Shown here piece after piece: positions 1-12,255 of a DNA stretch of 64,000 bases. Origin of the DNA: Allodiplogaster sudhausi (Eukaryota > Nematoda > Chromadorea > Rhabditida > Diplogasteridae). Position 1 is the stretch's first letter. The number at the start of each line of letters is the position of its first letter. The notes below the pieces were generated by a model. That model did no database searches, was not told the origin of the DNA, and saw only the letters and a list, made by a program, of their open reading frames with translations. The translations under genes were made by a program, and so were the position numbers. The stretch spans positions 1,347,501-1,411,500 of the forward strand of contig CALZFC010000274.1 of the NCBI GenBank assembly GCA_945643635.1, read 5' to 3'.

Positions 1-1146
1 TGACTTGTCTTGACTTGTCTTGACTTGTCTTGACTTGTCTTGCCTTGTCTTGACTTCCTTGTCTTAACTTGAATTGACTTGTCTTGTCTTCACTTTACTT
101 GACTTGTTTTGAATTGTCTTGACTTGTCTTGACTTGCTTGACTTGAATTGTCTTGACTTGACTTGTCTTGACTTGTCTTGACTTTACTTGTCTACTTGTC
201 TTGACTTGACTTGTCTTGACTTGTCTTGATTGTCTTGACTTGTCTTGACTTGTCTTGACTTGTCTTGACTTGTCTTGACTTGTCTTGACTTGTCTTGACT
301 TGTCTTGACTTGTCTTGACTTGTCTTGACTTGTCTTGACTTGTCTTGACTTGTCTTGACTTGTCTTGACTTCCTTGTCTTAACTTGACTTGACTTGCCTT
401 GTCTTGTCATGACTTGACTTCTTTTGAATTGTCTTGACTTGTTTGTCTTGTCTTGTCTTGACTTGCTTGACTTGACTTGTCTTGACTTGACTTGACTTGT
501 CTTGACTTGTCTTGACTTGTCTTGACTTGTCTTGACTTGACTTGTCTTGATTGTCTTGACTTGTCTTGGCTTGTCTTGACTTGTCTTGACTTGTCTTGAC
601 TTGTCTTGACTTGTCTTGACTTCCTTGTCTTAACTTTACTTGACTTGTCTTGTCTTGTCTTTACTTGACTTGTTTTGAATTGTCTTGACTTATCTTGACT
701 TGCTTGACAAGTCAAGACAAGTCAAGACAATTGTCTTGACTTGACTTGTCTTGACTTGACTTGTCTACTTGTCTTGACTTGACTTGTCTTGACTTGTCTT
801 GACTTGTCTTGGCCTGTCTTGACTTGTCTTGACTTGTCTTGTCTTGCTTGACTTGTCTTGACTGGACTTGTCTTGACTTGTCTTGACTTGACTCGTCTTG
901 ACTTGACTTGACTTGTCTTGACTTGACTTGTCTTGACTTGCTTGACTTGTCTTGACTTGCTTGACTTGACTTGTCTTGACTTGCTTGACTTGTCTTGACT
1001 TGTCTTGACTTGTCTTGACTTGACTTGCCTTGTCTTGACTTGTCTTGACTTGACTTGTCTTGACATGTCTTGACTTGACTTGTCTTGACTTGTCCTGACT
1101 TGTCTTGTCTTGTCTTGACTTGACTTGTTTTGAATTGTCTTGACTT

Positions 1147-1420
1147 TCTCCAAGCAAACTTGGGCTCTCTTATTTTGGCTGTCGGATTCATCATCAAGGG
1201 ACCCTGAAGACTATCCTTGCTTCGTTTGAAGTCAATCGGATACAAAAAATTTTTCGACATGATCATCAAGCTAGTTCACGGACAATAATCTAAAAGCAAA
1301 CTTAGGCTTTCTTATTTTGGCTTTCGGATTCATCATCAAGGGACCCTGAAGACTATCCTTGCTTAGTTTGAAGTCAATCGGATACAAAAATTTTTTCGAC
1401 ATGGTCATCAAGCTATTTCT
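1147..1420. repeat. Satellite spacer copies 1 and 2 (head to tail)
   Basis: Two copies of the ~135-bp spacer sit side by side (about 1147-1275 and 1295-1420), separated by a short degenerate join. Both start near CTCCAAGCAAACTTGGGC or a variant and end at GACATGGTCATCAAGCTA or a variant. Copy 1 differs at several sites and reads GACATGATCATC. Spacer sequence is unlike the 10-bp unit and resembles nothing I recognise. Confidence 0.85.
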
Positions 1421-2161
1421 CTTTCTTGACTTGTCTTGACTTGACTTGTCTTGACTTGTCTTGACTTTTCTTGACCTGACTTGTCTTGACTTGACATGAC
1501 TTGTCTTGACTTGCTTGACTTGTCTTGACTTAACTTGACTTGTCTTGACTTGTCTTGACTTGCTTGACTTGATTTGTCTTGACTTGCTTGACTTGTCTTG
1601 ACTTGTCTTGACTTGACTTGGCTTGTCTTGACTTGTCTTGACTTGACTTGTCTTGACTTGTCTTGACTTGACTTGTCTTGACTTGTCTTGACTTGACTTG
1701 ACTTGTCTTGACTTGACTTGTCTTGATTTGTCTTGTCTTGACTTGCTTGACTTGACTTGTCTTGACTTGCTTGACTTGACTTGACTTGTCTTGACTTGAC
1801 TTGTCTACTTGTCTTGACTTGACTTGTCTTGACTTGTCTTGACTTGTCTTGGCCTGTCTTGACTTGTCTTGACTTGTCTTGTCTTGCTTGACTTGTCTTG
1901 ACTGGACTTGTCTTGACTTGTCTTGACTTGACTTGACTTGTCTTGACTTGACTTGTCTTGACTTGCTTGACTTGTCTTGACTTGCTTGACTTGACTTGTC
2001 TTGACTTTCTTGACTTGTCTTGACTTGTCTTGACTTGACTTGCCTTGTCTTGACTTGTCTTGACTTGACTTGTCTTGACATGTCTTGACTTGACTTGTCT
2101 TGACTTGTCCTGACTTGTCTTGTCTTGTCTTGACTTGACTTGTTTTGAATTGTCTTGACTT

Positions 2162-2295
2162 TCTCCAAGCAAACTTGGGCTCTCTTATTTTGGCTTTCGG
2201 ATTCATCATCAAGGGACCCTGAAGACTATCCTTGCTAAGTTTGAAGTCAATCGGATACAAAAATTTTTTCGACATGGTCATCAAGCTATTTGTCT
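2162..2295. repeat. Satellite spacer copy 3
   Basis: Third copy of the ~135-bp spacer in the same orientation, flanked on both sides by the 10-bp satellite. It is almost identical to the copy at 2722. A minus-strand open frame crosses it into the flanking repeat, but the other copies do not preserve it in a way that suggests a protein. Confidence 0.85.
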
Positions 2296-2721
2296 TTCTT
2301 GACTTGTCTTGACTTGACTTGTCTTGACTTGTCTTGACTTTTCTTGACCTGACTTGTCTTGACTTGACATGACTTGTCTTGACTTGCTTGACTTGTCTTG
2401 ACTTAACTTGACTTGTCTTGACTTGTCTTGACTTGCTTGACTTGACTTGTCTTGACTTGCTTGACTTGTCTTGACTTAACTTGACTTGTCTTGCCTTGTC
2501 TTGACTTGTCTTGACTTGCTTGACTTGACTTGTCTTGACTTGCTTGACTTGTCTTGACTTGTCTTGACTTGACTTGGCTTGTCTTGACTTGTCTTGACTT
2601 GACTTGTCTTGACTTGTCTTGACTTGACTTGTCTTGACATGTCTTGACTTGACTTGTCTTGACTTGTCCTGACTTGTCTTGTCTTGTCTTGACTTGACTT
2701 GTTTTGAATTGTCTTGACTTT

Positions 2722-2855
2722 CTCCAAGCAAACTTGGGCTCTCTTATTTTGGCTTTCGGATTCATCATCAAGGGACCCTGAAGACTATCCTTGCTTAGTT
2801 TGAAGTCAATCGGATACAAAAATTTTTTCGACATGGTCATCAAGCTATTTGTCTT
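2722..2855. repeat. Satellite spacer copy 4
   Basis: Fourth copy, near-identical to copy 3 including its edges. The flanking repeat patterns of copies 3 and 4 also match for well over 100 bp, so the higher-order unit is spacer plus ~430 bp of satellite. Confidence 0.85.
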
Positions 2856-3474
2856 TCTTGACTTGTCTTGACTTGACTTGTCTTGACTTGTCTTGACTTT
2901 TCTTGACCTGACTTGTCTTGACTTGACATGACTTGTCTTGACTTGCTTGACTTGTCTTGACTTAACTTGACTTGTCTTGACTTGTCTTGACTTGCTTGAC
3001 TTGACTTGTCTTGACTTGCTTGACTTGTCTTGACTTGTCTTGACTTGACTTGGCTTGTCTTGACTTGTCTTGACTTGACTTGTCTTGACTTGTCTTGACT
3101 TGACTTGTCTTGACTTGTCTTGACTTGACTTGACTTGTCTTGACTTGACTTGTCTTGACTTGTCTTGTCTTGACTTGTCTTGACTTGTCTTGACTTGTCT
3201 TGACTTGACTTGACTTGTCTTGACTTGTCTTGACTTGTCTTGACTTGACGTGACTTGTCTTGACTTGACTTGTCTTTACTTGACTTGTCTTGACTTGCTT
3301 GACTTGACTTGTCTTGACTTGTCTTGACTTGTCTTGACTTGCTTGACTTGACTTGCTTGACTTGTCTTGACTTGACTTGTCTTGTCTTGACTTGTCTTGA
3401 CTTGTCTTGACTTGTCTTGACCTGTCTTGACTTGCCTTGTCTTGACTTGACTTGTTTTGAATTGTCTTGACTTT

Positions 3475-3608
3475 CTCCAAGCAAACTTGGGCTTTCTTAT
3501 TTTGGTTGTCGGATTCATCATCAAGGGATCCTGAAGACTATCCTTGCTTCGTTTGAAGTCAATCGGATACAAAAATTTTTTCGACATGGTCATCAAGCTA
3601 TTTGTCTT
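3475..3608. repeat. Satellite spacer copy 5
   Basis: Fifth copy, slightly more diverged (GGGATCC in place of GGGACCC, TTGGTTGTC in place of TTGGCTTTC). No further copy occurs in the last 1.1 kb of the array. Confidence 0.85.
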
Positions 3609-4705
3609 TCTTGACTTGTCTTGACTTGACTTGTCTTGACTTTTCTTGACCTGACTTGTCTTGACTTGACATGACTTGTCTTGACTTGCTTGACTTGTCT
3701 TGACTTAACTTGACTTGTCTTGACTTGTCTTGACTTGTCTTGACTTGCTTGACTTGACTTGTCTTGACTTGCTTGACTTGTCTTGACTTGTCTTGACTTG
3801 ACTTGGCTTGTCTTGACTTGTCTTGACTTGACTTGTCTTGACTTGTCTTGACTTGACTTGTCTTGACTTGTCTTGACTTGTCTTGACTTGTCCTGACTTG
3901 ACTTGTCTTGACTTGACTTGTCTTGACTTGTCTTGACTTGACTTGTCTTGACTTGTCTTGACTTGACTTGACTTGTCTTGACTTGACTTGTCTTGACTTG
4001 TCTTGTCTTGACTTGCTTGACTTGACTTGTCTTGACTTGCTTGACTTGTCTTGACTTGTCTTGACTTGACTTGGCTTGTCTTGACTTGTCTTGACTTGAC
4101 TTGTCTTGACTTGTCTTGACTTGACTTGTCTTGACTTGTCTTGACTTGACTTGACTTGTCTTGACTTGACTTGTCTTTACTTGACTTGTCTTGACTTGCT
4201 TGACTTGACTTGTCTTGACTTGTCTTGACTTGCTTGACTTGACTTGCTTGACTTGTCTTGTCTTGACTTGTCTTGACTTGTCTTGACCTGACTTGTCTTG
4301 ACTTGACATGACTTGTCTTGACTTGTCTTGACTTGACTTGACTTGTCTTGACTTGACTTGTCTTGACTTGACTTGTCTTGACTTGTCTTGACTTGACTTG
4401 TCTTGACTTGACATGACTTGTCTTGACTTGTCTTGACTTGACTTGACTTGTCTTGACTTGTCTTGACTTGTCTTGACTTGACTTGACTTGTCTTGACTTG
4501 ACTTGTCTTTACTTGACTTGTCTTGACTTGCTTGACTTGACTTGTCTTGACTTTCTTGACTTGCTTGACTTGACTTGTCTTGACTTGACTTATCTTGACT
4601 TGTCTTGACTTGACTTGTCTTGTCTTGACTTGTCTTGACTTGTCTTGACTTGTCTTGACTTGTCCTGACTTGTCTTGACTTCCTTGTCTTAACTTGACTT
4701 GACTT

Positions 4706-5645
4706 GTCGCGTGTACATAGAGATACCATGTAAAAAAAACTTTCCCTTCCTAGTGAATATAGGCAGGACTCATTGAATCTGTTTTCTGTTCTTTTCATCT
4801 CTCATTTTTGCTGCCAAAAACGGCCATTCTACATCGTTCACTCCCGATTTTTGGTTTTCGACTTAATTTGCGGGCTGGACATTCTAGAAAATGATAGATA
4901 ACATAGAGATCCCATGTAATATTTATAATACTTCCAGTTTCAAATAAATCCCATGCATAAAGCAATGCAATATTCTACAAAATGAATAAGAAGTTGTCTG
5001 CTCTTGCCAATGCAAATAGACAATTAACAGAATAAGGGCTTCTTATAAAACATATTCTTCAGTTAAGATTTTCACCTAACTCACTCTTCCCTCTCACATT
5101 AATTCCAAAGGGGTTACTTACATACACACATATGCATATGTTTACCTCTGTATTTGCAGGGTCATTTCCGAATCGCACCTCGCTTATAAATGATTATTTA
5201 TGAACTATATAATCTTTAAAAATATATATATATATTAAGTACAAATGTATCCAGCCATTTGGCAAGTATAAAATTGCACATTTAGAACAGTTGGGTCATT
5301 CTTGAATGAGAGGTGCACTAGACAATCAGAGCTCTATTCTCATAAATGCACCTTTGTTGTCAGCATTGTTTCGTTGCTGTCACTGTCTTCCCATTATGGG
5401 GTTGGGATTCATTGTATTGTAATAGTTCACGTCCTGACGTCTGCTGTTTCTTGTGTATTTCATACAAAGTAGTGAGTTTCAGCTAGATTTGCAACAGTAT
5501 GCGTTCACACGCTTGTTATCGCTTGTTTCTTTCGCATAAAGAAAAAGTCAGCGAAATTGTATTGACGAGAGCCTAGGCAGAAAAATTAGTCCCTCGTTTT
5601 TCACAGCTCTTTCCTTTAGCAGAAGAAGACGTTGGCTCTCTCAGA
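4706..5645. other. Intergenic, AT-rich
   Basis: Non-repetitive AT-rich sequence between the satellite and the receptor gene. It contains a short (TA)n run near 5222-5236. I see no convincing exon or RNA gene. The 5530-5645 end is presumably the receptor's promoter and 5' UTR. Confidence 0.6.
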
Positions 5646-7465
5646 ATGGTTTGTTAAGGAAATATTATATTAATTTTATGTCCTTACGGATTATCCTTAT
5701 AAAAAAATTTAGGAATCTGATTATTACGTCGGACCTTTTATGGTGGTTTCGGGAGCGCTAACGTTCCCGTTTGCCCTCTTGATCTACTCGCGCATTTTGA
5801 CATCTAAAATGTATTCGCAAAACCGAATATTTCGAATTGTGGTATTTACAGGAATCAATGTTAGTTGGAATCGTTTCGCTTGCCTATTTACATCTCATGT
5901 AGTTCATCTAGGATTTTATATTTTTCACGTTTCACTTGTCTTTTCTGAAATTCTGCGTATGGCCAGCATGGTTTTGGTGGTACGCTACTGACTTGTCAAT
6001 AACTTCTTTTTCATTAAATCATTATAATATTCCATGCTGAACGCGAATTACTAAACGTTAATTAACCGAAGAAAGAAACAAGTTCGACTTCCTGCAAAAG
6101 ATAGACGCCGCATCAATAATCTTCGGTGCCTACTACTATTTGCAGGTTGCAAAAAGTCTAAGCCATTCAAAATTTTACTTTAAAAATATTTGATGCCCAT
6201 TCTGAATTCAGGGAATGCAAGTGGTCGGAATATTTGCATTAGCACTCAATCGACTTCTCGCACTTGCAATGCTAAATGATTATTCAAAGGTACATTCCTA
6301 TGTATTTCGAGATTAAAGAAGTTGGCTGCTAACGTTTAATTATTGATTTATTTATTTGCTAAATCAAAATGATATGATACGATTACATTTGGAGAAACTT
6401 ACGCGTGGTATCTACATAGATGTCAGAATGGTGTTACCATCTATCCTTGGTGTCCGTGCCTCTTCTGCCGCTCTCCATTGGAATTCCCGCAACGCTGCTC
6501 GACTTTGAATTTACAACAATCGAGGTCTCTCCCGGTCGCCTCGCGTATTCAGTTCATTTCCCATCCGGAGCTGCAGCTGGAGTAAGTTTATTAGCTAACT
6601 GTATGTAAAATCACCTTTTTCTGCTTTGTGCGATATTTACTGACATAAATAATGGCTGGTTGTTTAAAAAGCAATTGTTTATTCGCGGCATTTGCTAACA
6701 ATGAATAAAGTTTGATGAAATCGAATAAAATTTTTACTGTGAATTGTTTGTGCTTAAAGAATTTTTGTGTCCAAGTTAATATAATGAATCTATTGAAGAG
6801 GGTGACTCTGCTCGTCGCTCTCTTCCTTCTGTTCTTTGCCCTCGCAACATTCGCTACCAACATAATGCTCGTTGTCATAACAATCCGAAGTCGATGGAAA
6901 ATTAAAGTTTCTTTTTTTTTGCTCTCATAACATCTCGCATTTCAACTTTTCAACCCGGCAATGAGAGAGCTCAGCCGGAGCAAGGAATGGTCGTAATCTC
7001 GATTTGTTCTTTCATATTCTACATTGCGTGCTTTTTCTGGTCAGCCATCTTCAATTGAATGCCAAATAAAAGTTGACAGCGACATAAATAAATGATGCCC
7101 TTTACACATGAAGGCAGCTGCGATGTCGTTGAATAGAGATCAGTTGACTTCGTTAGTGCCCGTCTTCACAACCTTCGCATGCATTTCTCCATTTTGGTGA
7201 GCCGAGTAATCTCTTCCTTTTAAGACACGTTTCAATTCATGTTTTTACGTTTTTTTCCAAGCATAGTAAATATGACGAAATGTAAAGAAATGATCGTGAT
7301 TTTTGAACAGGAGCTTGATGGCTCTTTCGCATTCGATGCGGAAATCACTGATGCCCAGCAGCTCATGGTGTTGCAAATGCTGGATAAATCGGAAGGTATG
7401 CAGGATACGTAGTTTTTTTTCATGCAAATGTTGTTTCAAACTTAGAAGTATATATCCGTAAGGAA
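5646..7465 (+). CDS. Seven-transmembrane chemoreceptor-like GPCR (nematode serpentine type)
   Basis: Exons read by splice sites and phase: ATG alone at 5646-5648 followed directly by a GT donor, then 5713-5859 (starts ESDYYVGPFM, helix 1), 6083-6145, 6212-6289 (GMQVVGIFALALNR, helix 3), 6420-6581 (helices 4 to 5 loop) and about 6760-6906 (VTLLVALFLLFFALATF, helix 5). Further pieces near 6965-7045 (helix 6, IFYIACFF) and 7115-7199 (helix 7, VFTTFACISPF) lead to a basic Cys-rich tail near 7310-7465. Hydrophobic segments and the Arg at the end of helix 3 fit the nematode Srv/Srx-like chemoreceptors, which act in sensory neuron cilia. I cannot choose the subfamily. The first six exons stay in phase. 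The helix 6 to 7 junction does not resolve cleanly, so either my boundaries are wrong or the gene is damaged there. The stop position is approximate. Confidence 0.65.
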
Positions 7466-8110
7466 CTAGGAGAAATTCAAATTTCAGTGAGAAATAAAGA
7501 TAACTTCATTTAGGCAGCCCGCCGACGGATTGCAGCCATTGGTGGGAGAGCCGCTCCCTTCCCTCCGAACCTACCCTCTTGTACTACAGTGGCCATAGTC
7601 TCCGGCGAAAGCATTATTTAGATGTACATGCAAACTCTTTCCATATCTTATCCTTTCAATGAGTCCATGAACAGTTAACCCTCTACAAATAGTCACTAAA
7701 GATATTTCATCCCAGTTTTTGTGGCTAAAAAGAGTTGAATATATTGAAAGAATAACAATTTTACTATAAAAAGACATGTCTTTCGGTAATCAAATTGGAA
7801 ACTTCAGATGAGCGACTCTTCAATAAAAAAGGCATCATTACCTGAAAAGTAAGCAAATAGTAACAACAACAAAAAATCACCGAGATCAAGATGCGGTCCG
7901 CTAAATGCGCACTCTTCTCCTGAAATGTTCCTTAAAGGGCTGCTGCTCGTAGAACTTCTTATAGGATAACAAGTAAGAATGGTGAAGGACGAAAGAACGT
8001 CGTTTGATTCCATAAAAGGAGAAGCCTTGAAGAAGTAAAGAAGAAGATGGATACATGTTGTCCATAAAAGGGAAATGGAGAACATTGAGCAGAGGCGGGA
8101 ACAACTTTGA
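7466..8110. other. Intergenic and upstream region of family gene A
   Basis: No gene seen in 7466-7800. From about 7850 the sequence resembles the upstream regions of the sister genes (near 12800, 16400 and 25730), with the same A/G-rich run before the TATA-like box, so it is probably promoter. Confidence 0.5.
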
Positions 8111-8119
8111 TCTTTGCCG

Positions 8120-8165
8120 GTACATATAGATGGCATAAAGTTGTCATAGAAAGCAATCGAGGAGG
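8120..8165 (+). promoter_or_regulatory. Conserved TATA-like core promoter, gene A
   Basis: ACATATAGATGGCATAAAG followed about 35 bp later by the ATG. The same block (TATA-like box, then ATGGCAtAAAGTTG, then the start codon 45 to 55 bp from the box) precedes genes B, C and D. This points to a shared core promoter and a very short 5' leader. Inference from conservation only. Confidence 0.5.
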
Positions 8166-10288
8166 ATGGCGGAATCTGGCAGCGGTTGCCTTTTACTTCT
8201 ATGCATTCTGCTGTTTCTATCCGCCATTTCCCTCGTGCTCGGACGACTCGAATTCTGTCGAGGTTAGAGCCTAGTTTCTGTTGGGGGAAATTTGACATTT
8301 GCACCCTTTTCCATGCGTATTAATGAAAGGAATCATAATACGAACAAATGAAAAAAATGAGATTTTTATTTAATTTTTATATCTTCAGCAACATGCGAAA
8401 TCACACGAGAAATTTGCGATGTTGACTGGATTCGCTCGCCTCCGTCGTGGGGAGAAAGTCACTCTCCATGCCAGGTTTTTTTACGCGACTCTGTCCACGA
8501 GTTCTGTCTGTACAGCCAACACTCGGAATTATATCATTTTTGATATGCCCTATCATGCAATAAGAAGCTCGACTCTTAAGAAACCGACAGCACCTCCACC
8601 GCCGACTCAGCCGCCCGCGCCAACAGTAGGGAGAACTTTTGCGGGCTGCTGCTGAAATTTCCCAGAATACTGATAGTAAAAAGAGTCAAATTGATAAAAT
8701 GCAAATTCCTCTGCCTCTTGAGGTTCCGCATCAGCGACAGCTCATTCGTACATGGTGGCAGGCTTCGCAACAGCTGCACGCATTCGCAATTGTCAACTCG
8801 TGGCTTCATCCTTATCACATCAACCATGGGCATGATAACAATAACTTTGGTAAGTTGTCTTGGCATTTGTTATGGCTTTTTTTACGGCCACAAGCGCCGT
8901 CTAGAAACAAATTTTGACTGACTCATCATTGGTTTTTCTTATTCCTCGGCAGAAGACCTTGGCTACACAATTCCGATCGAATACTTGAATCAGGCGATGG
9001 CAGCCTGCCCTGGCGGTAAACCGCAATCCATCCAGACGACTTGGAAGGATTGTTAGCCTTCAAAGACACTTCCTCATTATCATCCTTTCCAAAATTTCCT
9101 CCCTTTAGTTGATGGTAGAGGTGACCGTTGGGTAATCGAGTACGGAACAAAGACGAATGTTCTCGGCGTCGCGATGACGCAGCCGGCATGTGGTGCGACC
9201 CAATGCTTCTACGAGTACAAGTCGCGCGCTGGCCGCGGTTAAATTTTAATTTGAACAAAAAAAAACGTTTTATGCAAGTTTGTTATTTAATATTTTTCTT
9301 GCAATTTAATGTCAGCTAATGAAAACATTATATCTGCATATTGTATGCATTCTTTTAAAATGTTTGGTCGTTACAGATGTAGACTACTGCAGCGGCGGGC
9401 CGAACTGTCTGGATTGGAACGGCAAATATGAGCGCAGGTTCCAAGGATCGCAACCATTGTTTTGCCTCTGGCCGCCACCAGTGTCGCCTGGACGTCCTCC
9501 GATGCAGCGACAGCTGGTTCGTTCGTGGTTCGTGAGGTCGGTACAGTTGCACGGATTCGCGATCGTCAACTCGTGGCTTCATAGTTATCACCTTAAGAAC
9601 GGGGCTGCCGACAATGATTACAGTGAGTTGTCTTGACATTTGTTATGGCTATTTGTTCGAGGGCGGACACACAATGTTGAATGACTCATAATTCCTCGAC
9701 AGTTGACTTTGGCTACACGATTCCGATCGAGTACTTGAAGAAGACGAAGGCAGCCTGCGGCAGCGAAAATGCCCGATCCATCCAGACGACATGGCGGGAC
9801 TGTTAGCCTTCAAAGGCCCTTTGAATCTTCAGCAAGAAAGCAAATTTCCGCATTATCATCTCTGCCTAAAATTTCGTCTCTTTAGTTGATGGTGGAGGTG
9901 ACCGTCATGTAATCGAATACGGTACAACGACGAATGTTCTCGGCGTCGCGATGAGCGGACCGTATTGCGGCGCGACCAAGTGCTTCTACGCGTATAAGTC
10001 GCGCGTTGGTCGAGGTTAAATTTTATGTTTAAAAAGTCATTATGAAAGTTGCTCTTTTCTATTATCTTTTTTGAAATTCAAAGTCAGCTAATAAAAACAT
10101 TATATCTCCTGCATACTCTATATATCCTTCGAAAATCTTTGGTCATTACAGATGTAGACTATTGCCACGGCGGGCCGAACTGCATGGATTGGAACGCCAA
10201 TTATCAGCGCATGTCCCAAGGACCCAATTATTTTCGTGTGAACCCAGGAAGAACAGAACCAGCGTTTTGCCTCTGGCCTAACAAATAA
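8166..10288 (+). CDS. Secreted family protein A, two domain copies
   Basis: Ten exons, all in phase, give a 397-residue protein: 8166-8262 (signal peptide MAESGSGCLLLLCILLFL), 8389-8474 (Cys exon with CDVDWI), 8581-8625 (Pro/Thr linker), 8723-8849, 8953-9051, 9109-9237, 9377-9622, 9703-9801, 9886-10014, 10152-10288. Exons 4 to 7 encode a domain with QRQLIRTWW, then IPIEYL...AAC, then VIEYG...NVLGVAM...CGATQC, closing with YC.GGPNC...FCLWP. In exon 7 the FCLWP end of copy 1 runs straight into QRQLVRSWF of copy 2, so the domain is duplicated inside one gene with identical intron phases. No known family came to mind. The Cys pairs and signal peptide argue for a secreted, disulphide-bonded protein. 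Function unknown. Confidence 0.8.
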
Positions 10289-10765
10289 TACTTCCAAGAT
10301 GCGACGTGTTCATTGTTGAATTCATTTCATGAACATTGTGCTATGTGATTCAAATACTAAACTAAGTTTGGCGGTGTAAACCACATACATTCGGTGGCAC
10401 GAGCAAACGAAAAGCATATCTACACTGACTCGTTTGCAATTTATTTTAGATATCTCAGCTATTCTACTGCAAAGCCTGGAGGTGTGTGCATTAGAATGTA
10501 GAATACATGAAGCAGAGGGAAATACGCCATTGGCAAAAAAAGAAAGAGACTCGCAGACAAACGGGGATGAGTCGTGCGCGTGTGGAGTGCTGGAAGAAAA
10601 TCCTTGAGCCTCAAGTCCAGTATCCGCTCTCTTCTCACCGCTTCAATGTACGCCAAAATGTCAGCAGCTAGCTTGAGCACTGCTTTTATTGAGTTGTATT
10701 TGAATACATTAAAACTGTAAACTGATTATTCGCAAAAGTCATTGAGTAATATTCACTTTTTTCAG
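10289..10765. other. Intergenic, duplicated block
   Basis: The part from about 10440 is repeated at about 14820-15010 (shared stretch around GTGTGCATTAGAATGTAGAA), and weakly at 18430 and 27700. It leads into the peptide genes. It includes the conserved string CCAAAATGTCAGCAGCTAGC near 10655, which may be a 5' exon of the peptide gene. Confidence 0.5.
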
Positions 10766-11098
10766 CGTCCTCCTCTGCTTCCTTGTCGCATTCCTTTTCT
10801 CTGAAGCTTTAAATGCGCGGTAGATCCATGTCAGTCAAGCAATATAACTGTTCAATAGATCTATTTTTCATCCCACTAACAAGAGGAAAGGACGACAAGT
10901 CAACGAAGTTCTCCAATTCTTTCGTGCTATTTCGCAATTTGCTCCCTAATTCAGGCCTTGCGGGGAGTTGCCGCCGGGTTCCCAGCATGGGGAGCCGGGT
11001 GGGACTGGCCGGCGTGGCGTTATCGCGGCCACTACGGCTGGACAATGGCGGACTCTAGGAGGCTCCCGCTCTGGGCGAACTCACCAACAACCAGTGAT
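10766..11098 (+). pseudogene. Trp/Gly-rich secreted peptide gene, broken copy
   Basis: Counterpart of the gene at 15117. The signal-peptide exon (from 10766, VLLCFLVAFLFSEALNA) has a TAG at 10821-10823 where the sister copy has TAC. The second exon (from 10955) keeps the aromatic core (AAGFPAWGAGWDWPAW) but has lost about 11 bases after GHYGW, shifting the frame. Two independent lesions make this a likely pseudogene. An alternative splice form that avoids the TAG cannot be excluded. Confidence 0.5.
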
Positions 11099-12153
11099 AT
11101 CTGTTTTTATTTTCGATTCGAGCATTAATGGCGATAATAAAGGTTATCACTATCTTGACTTTTCCTAACAATCACTGTTTAATAGACTCACATCCGAAAA
11201 CGAGATACAAAGCACACAAAGGGGCTGACGGTTGTGATACAGAGGAAAAGAGGCCTCTAATGTCTTCTTTTCTCGTAATATGTTGGCGTATTGTCACCTT
11301 ATTGGGCAAAGTAGCTTCACTTTTGTTTGACTTTTTAAACTGACTTCGAGTTGATTATCTCTTTTAATCAATGCGTTGTCATGATAAAATTTATGTAGTG
11401 AAATCTTTTGTTTTCTCTTACTATAATTGGTTCAGAAGGAATATCTCTTCGTAGTGGCACCTAAATCAATGGGAACTATACACATACATTCATATATCTG
11501 AACGACTTCTTGCCCACAACAACGTGAACGCAGGATGAAATAGTAAGTGTATCGGGTATCTGATATGTATGCATAGTCCCCCAATTCTCCTCCACATGGC
11601 TGCCCCGTCTTCGCTCTGCCCATGCACTCTCTCCTCATGTGCATACTTAAATCAGTCCGCTCAAACTGATTCCGTCTTTGCTGGCAAGACGAAGCCAGGG
11701 CTTGGCACCCAATGGAGCAGAGAGTTGACGGGGGTAGTCATCCCCTAGCCCCCCCCCCTCCTTCCCCCAATTTCTTTTTATCTCTAATTTAATTTCTAAT
11801 ACAATAGTTTTCTATAGTCAATTACATATCTCTCGCTCTCTCTCTTTCTCTCTTTCGAATTACAAGGATTTGCTCGAGATCTAGCGGTTTCAACTATATC
11901 ATGCGTGGTCGCATCATATTTTAAAGGGTGTAATAAATTATTATTATGAAATGTAATTTTTCGGCTAGAAAAGAGACAGTGCAATTGCAGCTTACGCCTT
12001 GCCAGGCTATTAATTCTTCTTTCCTTTCTCTTACGGCCAACGCCGACGGCAATTAAATACATGAACGACGTTGGCTATTCCGCCAAAAGGAAGATTGAAC
12101 GTATGTATACGGCCTATGAAAGAGGAATCGAGGATGAAGTTGTCACAATCGCA
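11099..12153. other. Intergenic, duplicated block
   Basis: Parts match 15480-15970 (for example AGAAAAGAGACAGTGCAATT at about 11970 and 15790), so this is part of the tandem duplication. It contains a C-run (11750-11758) and a CT microsatellite near 11830-11855. No coding exon seen. Confidence 0.5.
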
Positions 12154-12255
12154 GAGAATGGCGAACCCCGAATCAGTCGCCACGTCCTTTTATGCATTCT
12201 GCTTTCTCTACATACATATCTCCAATTTCTCGCGTGCTCGGACAAAATCCACGGC
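12154..12255 (+). pseudogene. Orphan signal-peptide exon of the A-D family (relic 1)
   Basis: ATGGCGAACCCCGAATCAGT onward matches exon 1 of genes A-D at the nucleotide level through the cleavage region (GTGCTCGGACAA), but the frame shifts early and no downstream exons follow. A truncated duplicate. Similar relic at 15972. Confidence 0.55.

Larger units (their letters stand above)
1..4705. repeat. Composite satellite array, TTGACTTGTC unit
   Basis: The whole stretch is built from the 10-bp unit TTGACTTGTC mixed with 5-bp TTGAC insertions and point variants, always in the same orientation except near 710-745. Because 30 bp is a multiple of both 10 and 3, all minus-strand frames stay open and translate to Lys/Ser/Gln/Asp-rich low complexity. 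I treat these as an artefact and not as proteins. The array is divided by five copies of a ~135-bp unrelated spacer, giving a loose higher-order repeat. The right edge is sharp, near 4705, where ordinary AT-rich sequence begins. The left edge lies outside the window. Confidence 0.97.

Noticed and set aside
192..4798. Long minus-strand open frames of Lys/Ser/Gln/Asp repeats
   Set aside because: They are a by-product of a 10-bp satellite whose three-unit length is a multiple of 3. Many overlap in different frames, none has other protein features.
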